This document shows positions 1 through 9,739 of a DNA stretch of 64,000 nucleotides, piece by piece (position 1 is the stretch's first letter; each line of letters starts with the position of its first letter). The notes beneath the pieces were generated by a model. The model saw nothing but the letters and a program-made list of their open reading frames with translations, did not search any database and was not told where the DNA came from. Location of the stretch: assembly GCA_017871115.1 (NCBI GenBank), contig JAFCIZ010000003.1, forward strand, positions 249,001 to 313,000, read 5' to 3'. A program made the position numbers and the translations under genes. This DNA comes from Cunninghamella blakesleeana. Taxonomy: Eukaryota; Mucoromycota; Mucoromycetes; Mucorales; Cunninghamellaceae.

Positions 1-343
1 AATAAACTGAAAAATAATGGTTTAAATAGTTTTTCGGAATGCATTTATGTTAGTAATCATTATTCTATACTTTCCGAACCAATAATAAAAGGTAAGGTAG
101 GCAAACAGAACGGAAATGCTTAATATTCACATTATGGAAAAAACTGTTCATATGGACATCGGTGTTTAAAACCTTAATAAAAACCGGAGATCTAAATATT
201 TTAAACTCAAACTTTGTAATATATTTATAAATAAGCTATTCTATTACTATTCTAATTTTCATAAGGATTGATAAAGTATTGATAGAGTAATTAAAGAACA
301 AAGTCAAATTTTGAAAACGTATGAACAGTTTTTTCCCCCACTG
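1..343 (-). mobile_element. Partial TcA1 Tc1/mariner element (5' end only)
   Basis: This is the upstream end of a TcA1 element read on the minus strand, matching the leader and inverted repeat of the complete copy at 1774-3435. It ends in the TcA terminus (CAGTGGGGGAAAAAACTG on the minus strand), followed by TA at 344-345. The transposase gene would lie left of the window. It is inserted in the 3' part of a Merlin-type element. Confidence 0.9.
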
Positions 344-345
344 TA

Positions 346-748
346 TATTGTTGTTAATTATCTTCATCTGGAATATATTCTGAATGTTCACTATCACTTG
401 CACTATCACTACTACTTTCTATCTCATTATAAGCTCTTCTGCTAGGAATAATGGTAGGAATTGTATCACTATTTGAAGCAAAAGGTACCTCGTATTCTAT
501 CTCTTCTGTATTAAAATATTCTGCATCCTCTTCCTCTTCTTCATCTTCTTCGTTTAGCCAATAAAAATTTGTATCCTTAATAGCATTCAGCATACCTTCC
601 CAAAGATTATCTTTATTTTTTCTACGCCACATAAATTCAACAAGACGGCAAGGTAACAAGAGTCTAGTGCGTGTTCTAGGACGCAAATTTATTTTAATAC
701 CATTCCAGGTACCTATAAAATAAAGTTAAACTAATTATAGCTTTCATC
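346..748 (-). pseudogene. 3' fragment of an ISXO2/Merlin transposase gene
   Basis: The fragment is the near-identical reverse complement of 61493-61896. It contains the last exon (354-712 on the minus strand), the AG acceptor, and part of the preceding intron. The exon encodes the region after the catalytic glutamate (GTWNGIK..., RPRTRTRLLLP) and an acidic, Glu/Asp/Ser-rich tail. TcA ends bound it on both sides: TcA1 was inserted in the 3' UTR and a TcA2 end in the intron, each at a TA. The upstream exons are not found next to it, so this copy cannot be functional. Confidence 0.85.
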
Positions 749-750
749 TA

Positions 751-853
751 CAGTGGGGGAAAAAACTGTTCGGACGTTTCCAAAATTTGACTTTGTTCTT
801 TAATTACTCTATCAATACTTTATCAACCCTTATGAAACTTAGAATAGTAATAG
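751..853. mobile_element. TcA2 terminal inverted-repeat fragment
   Basis: About 100 bp of a TcA2-type terminus (CTGTTCGGACG variant) starting after TA at 749-750. It stops matching TcA near 853. The next 35 bp (854-888) and the 84 bp at 4232-4315, on the far side of TcD1, are sequence I do not recognise. Confidence 0.75.
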
Positions 854-1773
854 TGAAAAATAAGTTAAAATTAAAAATAGTTAAAATACAGTGACGAGCG
901 AAATTGTTCACGATTTTTTTTTTTTTTACATTTTTTCATTTATCTTGAAAAGTACATATTTAACTGTAGACATATGTTATATCATTCGAAAGCCCTATTA
1001 AAATACTAAATGTAAATAAACAATTTTCCATATAATATATATTAACATAAATGATAAAGAAGCACTTGAAAAAAAAAAGTCTCAAAAATGCATATTTTTT
1101 TTTATTAAAAAAATTAAATATATTATTATTTGCTAATTAAATTCAACAAAATCACCATTTAGTTGCCCCTCCTTTTTGTTTTATCACAGCCTCTATACGT
1201 CTAGGCATACTTTCAATATGTTTTATGCACATTTCCGGTGTTATTTTTTTGTACCATATGTGGGCCGCGCGCTCCCATAGTTCTTGTTTGTTTTTAGGCG
1301 GTATGTTGTATGCTGCAAGTTGACACTTAAGATAAAACCACATATTTTCGATTGGATTTAAATCTGGAGAGTATGGTGGCCAATCTAGAACGTTTATATG
1401 ATGTTTTTTTATCCATTTAGTGGTAAAAGCTGACTTATGTTTAGGATCATTGTCTTGTTGCAGAAGAACCTCATTCAGTTTCATGCCATAATCTTTTAAG
1501 GTGCCTTTGAAATCGTCCCCTAAAATCTCACAGTACAATTTAGAGTCCATTCCACCTTCTATTTTTGCAATATAACCTGGTCCGTGTTGCGTAAAACAAC
1601 TCCACAACATTAAACTTCCACCACCACCCTTATACTTGAAATTGAAATTATGGTCTCGTAAAGGTCTTCCTTTTTTAACCCACGTCCATAATTTCCCATC
1701 GGATCCAAAACGATTTATTTTTGTTTCGTCACTAAAGACGACCTTTTTCCAATCTTCAACTGTCCAGTGTCTA

Positions 1774-3435
1774 CAGTGGGGGAAAAAACTGTTCATACGT
1801 TTTCAAAATTTGACTTTGTTCTTTAATTACTCTATCAATACTTTATCAATCCTTATGAAAATTAGAATAGTAATAGAATAGCTTATTTATAAATATATTA
1901 CAAAGTTTGAGTTTAAAATATTTAGATCTCCGGTTTTTATTAAGGTTTTAAACAGCGATGTCCATATGAACAGTTTTTTCCAATTTCTAATTAATTAACT
2001 AATATCTTGTTGGTCCGCCTTTAGCATCCAATACAGCTTGAATACGATCAGGCATACTATCTATGTATCTTCTACATTGTTCCTGTGTAAAAGAATTCCA
2101 TTCTACATCAATTCTTTCCCATAATTCGTGAACACCTTTAGCCCTGGTACCATATTCACTAAGCTTTAACTTCAAATGGTGCCACACATGTTCAATTGGG
2201 TTTAAGTCAGGACTTTGTGCTGGCCAATCTTCGAGTATTTTTATCTTTTCTTGTCGCATCCATTCAATAGTAGATGTTGCCTTATGTTTTGGGTCGTTAT
2301 CCTGTTGAAAATAATACTCTGACCAGTCAAAACCATAGTATTCCATGCTATCTCTGAATGTAGTGTTCAAAATTTCTTGATAATCCTTAGCTTTCATAGT
2401 CCCATCGTAAACTTGACATGCATATCCTGGTCCAGAATGAGTTATACAACCCCACATCATTATATTTCCACCCCCATGCTTGACTGTTAAATCAAGATGA
2501 TGAGGCTTCAATTTGTCACCTGGTCTTGACCAATAATATTTGCAGCCATCAGACCCCCAGACGTTTATTTTGGTTTCGTCAGAGAATACTACACGTCTCC
2601 AGTCATCAATAGTCCAGTTTTTGTATCTTTTTGCAAAGTTTAAACGGTCCTGTTGATGCTTTTTTGACAAAAGTGGCTTCTTTTTTTTAATAGCAGAAAA
2701 AAAATTCATAGATTTTAAAACATTAGCCGATGTTTTGACTGTCAATTCATATCCTAGGTTCGATAACATCCTTTGGACATCCGTGGCAGTTAGTAGTTGA
2801 CCTGATAGAACCATTTTTTTGATAAGAGATTTAGTTTTGTCGGCTACAACAATAGGTCTTCCACCAAGATTACGGTTTCTATTAGGGAACCACTTACTAG
2901 AGTAGTTACTAATGACACCTTTTGATAAACCAAGTCTACTAGAAATGATACTGTATGGTATTTCATTGATCAACATTGATTTTAAATCATTTTGGACGTC
3001 TACAGGTAAAGCTTGAGGCATCTTGATTAATGGACAAAGTGAATAGGTAGTTTAATTGAGGTGATAAAGAAAAGTGAAAGAAAATAAAAAAAAATAAACT
3101 GAAAAATAATGGTTTAAATAGTTTTTCGGAATGCATTTACATTAGTAATTATTATTCTATACTTTCCGAACCAATAATAAAAGGTAAAGTAGGCAAACAG
3201 AACGGAAATGCTTAATATTCACATTATGGAAAAAACTGTTCATATGGACATCGCTGTTTAAAACCTTAATAAAAACCGGAGATCTAAATATTTTAAACTC
3301 AAACTTTATAATATATTTATAAATAAGCTATTCTATTACTATTCTAAGTTTCATAAGGATTGATAAAGTATTGATAGAGTAATTAAAGAACAAAGTCAAA
3401 TTTTGAAAACGTATGAACAGTTTTTTCCCCCACTG
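1774..3435 (-). mobile_element. Complete TcA1 element
   Basis: 1662 bp, flanked by TA (1772-1773 and 3436-3437). The inverted repeats are about 209 bp and nearly perfect. Each carries an outer site (CTGTTCATACG) and an inner site in the opposite orientation (CTGTTCATATGGAC). Inserted in the TcD1 transposase. Confidence 0.95.
1999..3021 (-). CDS. TcA1 Tc1-type transposase
   Basis: A 340-residue transposase that excises and reinserts the element at TA. Its first helix-turn-helix lies at about residues 10-45 (recognition-helix region RLGLSKGVISNYSSKW), followed by GGRP and a second HTH-like segment at about 78-108. The catalytic domain has D148 (SDETKINVWG), D241 (QQDNDPKH) and E277 (NPIEHVW), giving DD35E spacing with one extra residue before WPAQSPDLNP. 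The start is the ATG that gives the same 340-residue length in all TcA copies. It is intact and differs from the copy at 7369-8391 only at residue 85 (M here, K there). Confidence 0.95.
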   Translation of the reverse strand: MPQALPVDVQNDLKSMLINEIPYSIISSRLGLSKGVISNYSSKWFPNRNRNLGGRPIVVADKTKSLIKKMVLSGQLLTATDVQRMLSNLGYELTVKTSANVLKSMNFFSAIKKKKPLLSKKHQQDRLNFAKRYKNWTIDDWRRVVFSDETKINVWGSDGCKYYWSRPGDKLKPHHLDLTVKHGGGNIMMWGCITHSGPGYACQVYDGTMKAKDYQEILNTTFRDSMEYYGFDWSEYYFQQDNDPKHKATSTIEWMRQEKIKILEDWPAQSPDLNPIEHVWHHLKLKLSEYGTRAKGVHELWERIDVEWNSFTQEQCRRYIDSMPDRIQAVLDAKGGPTRY

Positions 3436-4317
3436 TATGTGCTTTTGCCCAATTTAAACGCTTTTTCTTTCGTATAGTAGTAAGTGGCAAAGCGGACTTT
3501 TTAATCTCCGAAGCAAAATCATTATTACCAAGGAATCTTCGTATAGAATATGCTGAAATATTATAGCCACTAAAACGTAAAGCCCTTGAAGCACCTATAG
3601 CTGTAGAAAACTTGCCAGTATAGAAGTTACGAGCAATCAACCTGCCTAAATTACATGAGATTTCTGAATGTCGACCAGCATTATTTTTACAATTAACGTA
3701 ATTGCGTTTTGCAATTTTACTAATGAGACCGAGTGAAATATTCAGTGAACTTGCAATACTTCTATATGTTTCTTTATTATTAAGTTTTTCCAAAACTGCC
3801 ATTTTTTTGTTGTGAGATGTCTTCACCATTGTTAATGGAATTAGGTTAATGAGTAGTAAGATGGTAAAGATTCAAAAAAAATAAAAAAATAAAAAAAACT
3901 GTAATTATAGTGACTTAAGGTCTCGGAAAATTTAAAAAATAAAAAAAAAAACCATTTTATAATGTCACATAAAAAATTATATTTAAAAGAATTTTATATC
4001 TATCATAAAAACAGAAAAAAAAAAAACAGGTTTTTCATACTTTTTTTGAAACCCCGTTCATTTAAGGCTTCATACTTTCTCCAGCGCCAATTAGTATATA
4101 AAGCATGAAAGCTCATAACCACAGCTCTCATTTGATATAAAAGTTACCATTTTGTATTTATATTTAATTTCGAGAAAAATAAAAAAATATAAAAAAAAAA
4201 AAAATCGTGAACAATTTCGCTCGTCACTGTAAATAGTTTTTATATATGAAAGAGAAAGACAAAACAATTAAGTGAAATTCCTTGGTTGGTTGTTTTTATT
4301 ATAAATACACCTCAGTC

Positions 4318-5962
4318 CAAAATGCCCAAGTGTTTTGCAATTTTTAATATTTTTTGTATTTCATTTAAATATTTATTAATAAATCTATAACAGCTAATGT
4401 ATATTGTGTAGCACTAATAAAGCTCTATCTATCCATGAATAACAATTGTGAGAATACACTATTGCATGGCTTCAATATACCACATTTAAATTTTTTATTA
4501 AAAAAAATAAAATAAAAAAGAGTAGTGTACATGACATTTCTTTTTATCTAAAGCTACTAATAAGGGATACGACCACCTTTATTTTTTATTATTAATTGAC
4601 ATCTGTGTGGCATTGAATTAACGACTTTAATTGCCATATCATTCATATATTTACTTTCCCAAATCACTTCAATACGTTCCCATAGTTCATCTAGTGATTT
4701 AGCTGGTTCATCATAGTTTTTCACCAGCTGTTGCTTAAGTAATGACCACATATTCTCTATTGGGTTTAAATCTGGAGAGTATGTTGGCCAATATAATAAT
4801 TCTACATTATGCTTCTGGTACCATTTTTGGGATGCAATAGATTTATGCTTAGGATCGTTGTCTTGCAAAAGTAAAACGTGACTTTTGTCAAAGTTATACC
4901 AATCCAAAGTCTTTATGAATTCATCATCCATTATTTCTAGAAATAATGGAGTATCCATGTAGGAATGTAGTCGTGATAAAAAGCCTACACCTTTAGCAGT
5001 GATGCAGCCCCAAACGGAAATTGAACCACCAAACCCCTTTGGCACCTCGGAGAAAGAAAAGTCTTGTCGAGGTACATTCTTTTTCCCCCAAGTCCATAAA
5101 TTGCCGTCATCACCAAAACGATTCACTCTACTTTCATCTGCGAAGATAACCTTTGACCACTCCGCTTCTCCCCAATCCTTGTACCTTTTAGCAAATTCTA
5201 GGCGCTTTCGTTTGGTGCTCTTAGTTAGTGGAGGAACCGTTTTTTTTTTTCGTGCAACCAAATCCTTCCCAACAAGTACCCTACGAATTGTTGATTTGCT
5301 AACTTTAACATTATAACTACGTCCTATGGACTTTACTGCTTCTACTGTATTCATTAATTTTCCTCGCTGGAAAGATGTCACCAAATGAGATTCGCATTCC
5401 TTAGAGATTCTATGTGGCCGACCAGCATTATTTTTAGGAATGTTCTTTAAAGTCTTACTAATGTTTAATACTGTTCCTTTAGAAACTTTAAATTTACGAG
5501 CTATATCTCTGTGTGGTTCGCAATGTTGCAAAGCTACTATTATGTCTGACTTCTTTGCTTTGTTAATTGGGTGCATTGTGAAATGTCGAAATTACGAAAT
5601 TAGAGATCAATTAATTTAAAAAAAAAAAAAAAAAACTAGATATTCAAGAAAGAAATGAAGAAAAAGTAATTCTCCGATAACGACCATATTTTATATAAAA
5701 AGCATAAACCAATAAAACCTATTTTTCAAAAAAAAAATTTTTTTGGGCACCAAGGTTCAAAATTGCCCAAATGAATTTTTTTTTTCAGCAACATATTACG
5801 CGGGACTGGATATGTATATAAACATAGCGCTTTTAATATAAAAGGACAATTACTAGGACATTATATTCATGCAGTATATACACATATTTAATATAGAAAT
5901 TAACTTGAATTATTTCGAAAAAAAAAAAAAATGTAAACACTTGGGCATTTTGGACCGAGGTG
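4318..5962 (-). mobile_element. Complete TcB1 Tc1/mariner element
   Basis: Ends read CACCTCAGTCCAAAATGCCC and CACCTCGGTCCAAAATGCCC inward; TA flanks both sides (4316-4317 and 5963-5964). An inverted second site (GGTTCAAAATTGCCCAAATG) lies inside the transposase-upstream end. Inserted in an LTR remnant. Confidence 0.94.
4557..5576 (-). CDS. TcB Tc1-type transposase
   Basis: An intact 339-residue DD34E transposase. The N-terminal HTH is around KFKVSKGTVLNISKT, followed by GRPHRIS and a second HTH-like segment. Catalytic residues are D147 (FADESRVNRFG), D239 (LLQDNDPKH) and E274 (SPDLNPIENMW). The protein is identical to the copy at 58425-59444, so the two copies are recent. It shares length and layout with TcF but is clearly a different family. 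A 60-bp AT-rich leader with a long T-run (minus-strand sense) precedes the ATG. Confidence 0.95.
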   Translation of the reverse strand: MHPINKAKKSDIIVALQHCEPHRDIARKFKVSKGTVLNISKTLKNIPKNNAGRPHRISKECESHLVTSFQRGKLMNTVEAVKSIGRSYNVKVSKSTIRRVLVGKDLVARKKKTVPPLTKSTKRKRLEFAKRYKDWGEAEWSKVIFADESRVNRFGDDGNLWTWGKKNVPRQDFSFSEVPKGFGGSISVWGCITAKGVGFLSRLHSYMDTPLFLEIMDDEFIKTLDWYNFDKSHVLLLQDNDPKHKSIASQKWYQKHNVELLYWPTYSPDLNPIENMWSLLKQQLVKNYDEPAKSLDELWERIEVIWESKYMNDMAIKVVNSMPHRCQLIIKNKGGRIPY

Positions 5963-5964
5963 TA

Positions 5965-6082
5965 TTTTATTTTATTTTATCTTTTTATTTATCTTTTACT
6001 ATTTATTATATTAAGTCGTTCTACTTATAAAACAAGAACTGGTGCTCACTGGAATTATCTTATTTATAGTTAATATAAATAC
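5965..6082 (+). repeat. LTR remnant, left half (host of LTR-RT1)
   Basis: Resembles the end of LTR1 (TTAAGTCGTTCTACTTATAA, then TGGTGCTCACTGGAATTAT). It continues after LTR-RT1 at 16223. LTR-RT1 split it with a 4-bp ATAC duplication. Confidence 0.8.
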
Positions 6083-6831
6083 TGTTAGCAATAATGCTCT
6101 TTAATATTTTTTTTTTTCCTTATTTGGGCCTGATTTTGTGTTACTGGTGCCATGACTCCAGAGCCATAACTCCAGTGTCATGACTCCGGTGCTATGACTC
6201 CAGCGTCATGACTCCGGTGCTATGACTCCAGCGTCATGACTCCAAACTTTATTTTATCTCTCCTCACTCTCATAAATTTTTAATTTTTATCTTTTTTTTT
6301 TGTATAAATAGAATCATTTTTTTTCTCTTTCTTTCTCTTAAATTGTCAAATTTTTATAATAAATTATTATCTATTAAATAATTATTGAACTTGTCCACTT
6401 TATAAATCATATTTTATAATTTTAACTTATTTTACTTATAACTTATTCAAATTACTGAATTTATCTATTTTTTTATAACAAACTATATCATTTTATTTTT
6501 TTATTTTATATTTATTTACTTAAATATATTTTTCAACAATTCAAATTTAAATTACTTTATAAATTTTCTTATTATATTTATTTTACATTGCGGTTACTGA
6601 AATCTCTCTTTAATCCTGCAATTATATTACACCTTTTAAAATTTTTATTTTTTTATTTCTTTATTTTTTACTTTATTTTATTTTATTTTTTTATTCCTTT
6701 ATATTAAGTCGTTCTACTTATAAAACAGGAACTGGTGCTCACTGGAATTATATTATACATATCAAATATTACTTATAATACTCATTCCTCATTTCAAAAA
6801 AAATAAATCTTAAACAAAAACCCACACAACA
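6083..6831 (+). repeat. 5' LTR of LTR-RT1
   Basis: 749 bp, TG...CA ends. It carries a tandem 14-bp array (6148-6243), a TATA-like GTATAAATAG near 6302, and a TTATAAAAC box at about 6718 just before a PBS-like TGGTGCTCACTGG (6732-6744). Confidence 0.95.
6148..6243 (+). promoter_or_regulatory. Tandem 14-bp TGACTC array in U3 of LTR1
   Basis: Seven units of the type ATGACTCCGGTGCT alternating with ATGACTCCAGCGTC; six hold TGACTC and one reads TAACTC. The same array is in the 3' LTR (about 15536-15631). TGACTC is the core of the Gcn4/AP-1 bZIP site, so an upstream activating array is a reasonable inference. Confidence 0.6.
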
Positions 6832-6835
6832 TATT

Positions 6836-6853
6836 TGGTGCTCACTGGCGGGG
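6836..6853 (+). promoter_or_regulatory. Primer-binding site of LTR-RT1
   Basis: TGGTGCTCACTGGCGGGG begins 4 nt after the LTR, as expected for a tRNA 3' end (complement ends in CCA). The same site follows the 5' LTRs of LTR-RT2 and LTR-RT3. The Val and Lys tRNAs in this window do not match it; the priming tRNA is not identified. Confidence 0.75.
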
Positions 6854-6955
6854 ATCTTTTCTACAAGCTTATACTTTCAATAACTACTGGGAAAGATATT
6901 CATTCTATATAAACTACTAAAAAACAATCAAGCAAACTGAAAATAATTAATTATA

Positions 6956-8616
6956 CAGTGGGGGAAAAAACTGTTCATACGTTTTCAAAATTTGACTTTG
7001 TTCTTTAATTACTCTATCAATACTTTATCAATCCTTATGAAACTTAGAATAGTAATAGAATAGCTTATTTATAAATATATTATAAAGTTTGAGTTTAAAA
7101 TATTTAGATCTCCGGTTTTTATTAAGGTTTTAAACAGCGATGTCCATATGAACAGTTTTTTCCATAATGTGAATATTAAGCATTTCCGTTCTGTTTGCCT
7201 ACTTTACCTTTTATTATTGGTTCGGAAAGTATAGAATAATAATTACTAATGTAAATGCATTCCGAAAAACTATTTAAACCATTATTTTTCAGTTTATTTT
7301 TTTTATTTTCTTTCACTTTTCTTTATCACCTCAATTAAACTACCTATTCACTTTGTCCATTAATCAAGATGCCTCAAGCTTTACCTGTAGACGTCCAAAA
7401 TGATTTAAAATCAATGTTGATCAATGAAATACCATACAGTATCATTTCTAGTAGACTTGGTTTATCAAAAGGTGTCATTAGTAACTACTCTAGTAAGTGG
7501 TTCCCTAATAGAAACCGTAATCTTGGTGGAAGACCTATTGTTGTAGCCGACAAAACTAAATCTCTTATCAAAAAAATGGTTCTATCAGGTCAACTACTAA
7601 CTGCCACGGATGTCCAAAGGAAGTTATCGAACCTAGGATATGAATTGACAGTCAAAACATCGGCTAATGTTTTAAAATCTATGAATTTTTTTTCTGCTAT
7701 TAAAAAAAAGAAGCCACTTTTGTCAAAAAAGCATCAACAGGACCGTTTAAACTTTGCAAAAAGATACAAAAACTGGACTATTGATGACTGGAGACGTGTA
7801 GTATTCTCTGACGAAACCAAAATAAACGTCTGGGGGTCTGATGGCTGCAAATATTATTGGTCAAGACCAGGTGACAAATTGAAGCCTCATCATCTTGATT
7901 TAACAGTCAAGCATGGGGGTGGAAATATAATGATGTGGGGTTGTATAACTCATTCTGGACCAGGATATGCATGTCAAGTTTACGATGGGACTATGAAAGC
8001 TAAGGATTATCAAGAAATTTTGAACACTACATTCAGAGATAGCATGGAATACTATGGTTTTGACTGGTCAGAGTATTATTTTCAACAGGATAACGACCCA
8101 AAACATAAGGCAACATCTACTATTGAATGGATGCGACAAGAAAAGATAAAAATACTCGAAGATTGGCCAGCACAAAGTCCTGACTTAAACCCAATTGAAC
8201 ATGTGTGGCACCATTTGAAGTTAAAGCTTAGTGAATATGGTACCAGGGCTAAAGGTGTTCACGAATTATGGGAAAGAATTGATGTAGAATGGAATTCTTT
8301 TACACAGGAACAATGTAGAAGATACATAGATAGTATGCCTGATCGTATTCAAGCTGTATTGGATGCTAAAGGCGGACCAACAAGATATTAGTTAATTAAT
8401 TAGAAATTGGAAAAAACTGTTCATATGGACATCGCTGTTTAAAACCTTAATAAAAACCGGAGATCTAAATATTTTAAACTCAAACTTTGTAATATATTTA
8501 TAAATAAGCTATTCTATTACTATTCTAATTTTCATAAGGATTGATAAAGTATTGATAGAGTAATTAAAGAACAAAGTCAAATTTTGAAAACGTATGAACA
8601 GTTTTTTCCCCCACTG
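6956..8616 (+). mobile_element. Complete TcA1 element in the leader of LTR-RT1
   Basis: 1661 bp with 209-bp inverted repeats (6956-7164 and 8408-8616), TA at 6954-6955 and 8617-8618. It lies between the primer-binding site and the gag ATG, which starts 3 bp after the duplication. It should therefore disturb the leader but not the proteins. Confidence 0.96.
7369..8391 (+). CDS. TcA1 Tc1-type transposase
   Basis: Intact, 340 residues, same domains as the copy at 1999-3021: HTH with recognition region GLSKGVISNYSSKW, D148, D241, E277 (DD35E). One residue differs from the other A1 copies (K at residue 85 instead of M). The upstream leader (7165-7368) contains the inner half of the inverted repeat and a T-rich stretch; the ATG follows TTAATCAAG. 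Confidence 0.96.
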   Translation: MPQALPVDVQNDLKSMLINEIPYSIISSRLGLSKGVISNYSSKWFPNRNRNLGGRPIVVADKTKSLIKKMVLSGQLLTATDVQRKLSNLGYELTVKTSANVLKSMNFFSAIKKKKPLLSKKHQQDRLNFAKRYKNWTIDDWRRVVFSDETKINVWGSDGCKYYWSRPGDKLKPHHLDLTVKHGGGNIMMWGCITHSGPGYACQVYDGTMKAKDYQEILNTTFRDSMEYYGFDWSEYYFQQDNDPKHKATSTIEWMRQEKIKILEDWPAQSPDLNPIEHVWHHLKLKLSEYGTRAKGVHELWERIDVEWNSFTQEQCRRYIDSMPDRIQAVLDAKGGPTRY

Positions 8617-8620
8617 TAGG

Positions 8621-9700
8621 ATGTCTTACGATTATACCGTGTTGGCTCAAAAACAACCATTCATGGACTTCAAACCTCAACTTATTCCTTTTTCTGGTGG
8701 TGAACGTGAAGACTTCCGTCACTTCAGACAAATTTTAGAAACATTCTTGGAACTCTCTAATAATACTACAGATAGTAGAAAACTTGCTATATTGAAAATA
8801 CAAGTTAGAAAATCGGCTAAAACTTATTTAGATTCGCTCAAAGATCAACTTCAAGATAATTTAACTTTTGATGTAGCGATGGATGCTTTAGAAGAAAAGT
8901 TTGTAACTCCAGAACTACTTGAATCTTATAAGTTAATTCTTAATGATATGCGTCAAGGTACTGATGAACATCCACGTGATTTTTATTCAAGGTTACAAGA
9001 AGTTGCGCGATTAGCAAAAAAAGATGACAAAGACATTGTATTGATGCGTTTTCGTTATGGATTATTACCTGCCATCAGTAAACATTGTATTGAACATGGA
9101 TCCATTACCGAACAACAATGGTTGAAGTATGCAGAATCATGGTGGAATGCTAATAAAACTTATGGTATTACTCATAATTATTCTAGTACTGATGTACAAT
9201 TGAACAATTATCCACTTGGAAATGTAGATTCTTTTACAATGATGGATTCTAGTCAACGTGTCATGGATTCTAAATCGTCTATTCATTCTGATCCAGTTGT
9301 AACATTATTAGAACGTTTAGTTACTAATATGGAAACCATGGAAAAGAAAATGAATGATAGAATGGAACAATTGAATCAATCGACAAAGAAACCTCTTAAA
9401 AATGATAACCTTACCAGTGATGATATTGTTAAAATAGTACGAAATGAACTATCGAAATCTAATAGAAGTAATAACTATAATAATTACCATGGACCTCATA
9501 ATTATGGACCATATAAAAATAACTATGGATCAAGACGTTACAACAATCAACAATATAATCAAGATAATAATTATGACAATAATAATCATAATTATTTATC
9601 TAACCAACAACAACATCAACAACAATATTCACAGCAGCAAAATACTCAACAATTAAACAATCAACAACAATATAATCAACAAAATCAATCAAAAAACTAG
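8621..9700 (+). CDS. gag: Gag of LTR-RT1
   Basis: A 359-residue capsid protein. The start at 8621 (MSYDYTV) is chosen because the upstream part of the open frame (from 8594) is TcA1 inverted repeat. The N-terminal two thirds is a typical Ty3-type capsid fold by pattern: DFRHFRQILETFLELS, a segment near KTYLDSL, and DFYSRLQEVARLAKKDD with LMRFRYGLLP. The C-terminal third is Asn/Gln/Tyr-rich and has no CCHC zinc knuckle. It ends at TAG 9698-9700 inside the frameshift signal, so most product should be Gag alone. About half of its capsid region matches Gag of LTR-RT2/3. Confidence 0.93.
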   Translation: MSYDYTVLAQKQPFMDFKPQLIPFSGGEREDFRHFRQILETFLELSNNTTDSRKLAILKIQVRKSAKTYLDSLKDQLQDNLTFDVAMDALEEKFVTPELLESYKLILNDMRQGTDEHPRDFYSRLQEVARLAKKDDKDIVLMRFRYGLLPAISKHCIEHGSITEQQWLKYAESWWNANKTYGITHNYSSTDVQLNNYPLGNVDSFTMMDSSQRVMDSKSSIHSDPVVTLLERLVTNMETMEKKMNDRMEQLNQSTKKPLKNDNLTSDDIVKIVRNELSKSNRSNNYNNYHGPHNYGPYKNNYGSRRYNNQQYNQDNNYDNNNHNYLSNQQQHQQQYSQQQNTQQLNNQQQYNQQNQSKN

Positions 9701-9739
9701 ACAGGGCAATTGCATCTAATGGTCAATTGGAAGTCCCTG
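9691..9739 (+). other. -1 ribosomal frameshift site (gag-pol) of LTR-RT1
   Basis: The heptamer A AAA AAC (9691-9697) is in the gag frame and is followed at once by the gag stop TAG. Four nt later comes a hairpin: CAGGG (9702-9706) pairs with CCCTG (9735-9739) and CAATTG (9707-9712) with CAATTG (9724-9729), with a GAAGT bulge and an 11-nt loop. A -1 slip enters the pol frame directly. Confidence 0.82.

Larger units (their letters stand above)
1152..3829 (-). pseudogene. TcD transposase, split by TcA1
   Basis: A Tc1-type DDE transposase of about 338 codons. The N-terminal half lies at 3438-3829 (HTH around SLNISLGLISKIAKRN) and the C-terminal half at 1152-1771. TcA1 separates them at a TA codon boundary. 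The catalytic motifs are SDETKINRFG, QQDNDPKH and SPDLNPIENMW, with 34 residues between the second Asp and the Glu (DD34E). The first residues of the C-terminal open frame (MNSFFPHC) come from the TcA1 inverted repeat and are not TcD. TcD2 shows the same sequence across the junction, so the reading frame was intact before the insertion. Confidence 0.9.
889..4229 (-). mobile_element. TcD1 Tc1/mariner element carrying a nested TcA1
   Basis: Both ends read CAGTGACGAGCGAAATTG inward and are flanked by TA (887-888 and 4230-4231). Removing the nested TcA1 (1774-3435) and one TA leaves an element of about 1.68 kb. A truncated second copy lies at 62203-63579. Confidence 0.93.

Noticed and set aside
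8594..8620. Upstream start of the gag frame (MNSFFPHC...)
   Set aside because: These codons are the TcA1 inverted repeat; the same residues appear at other TcA ends. The gag start is 8621.
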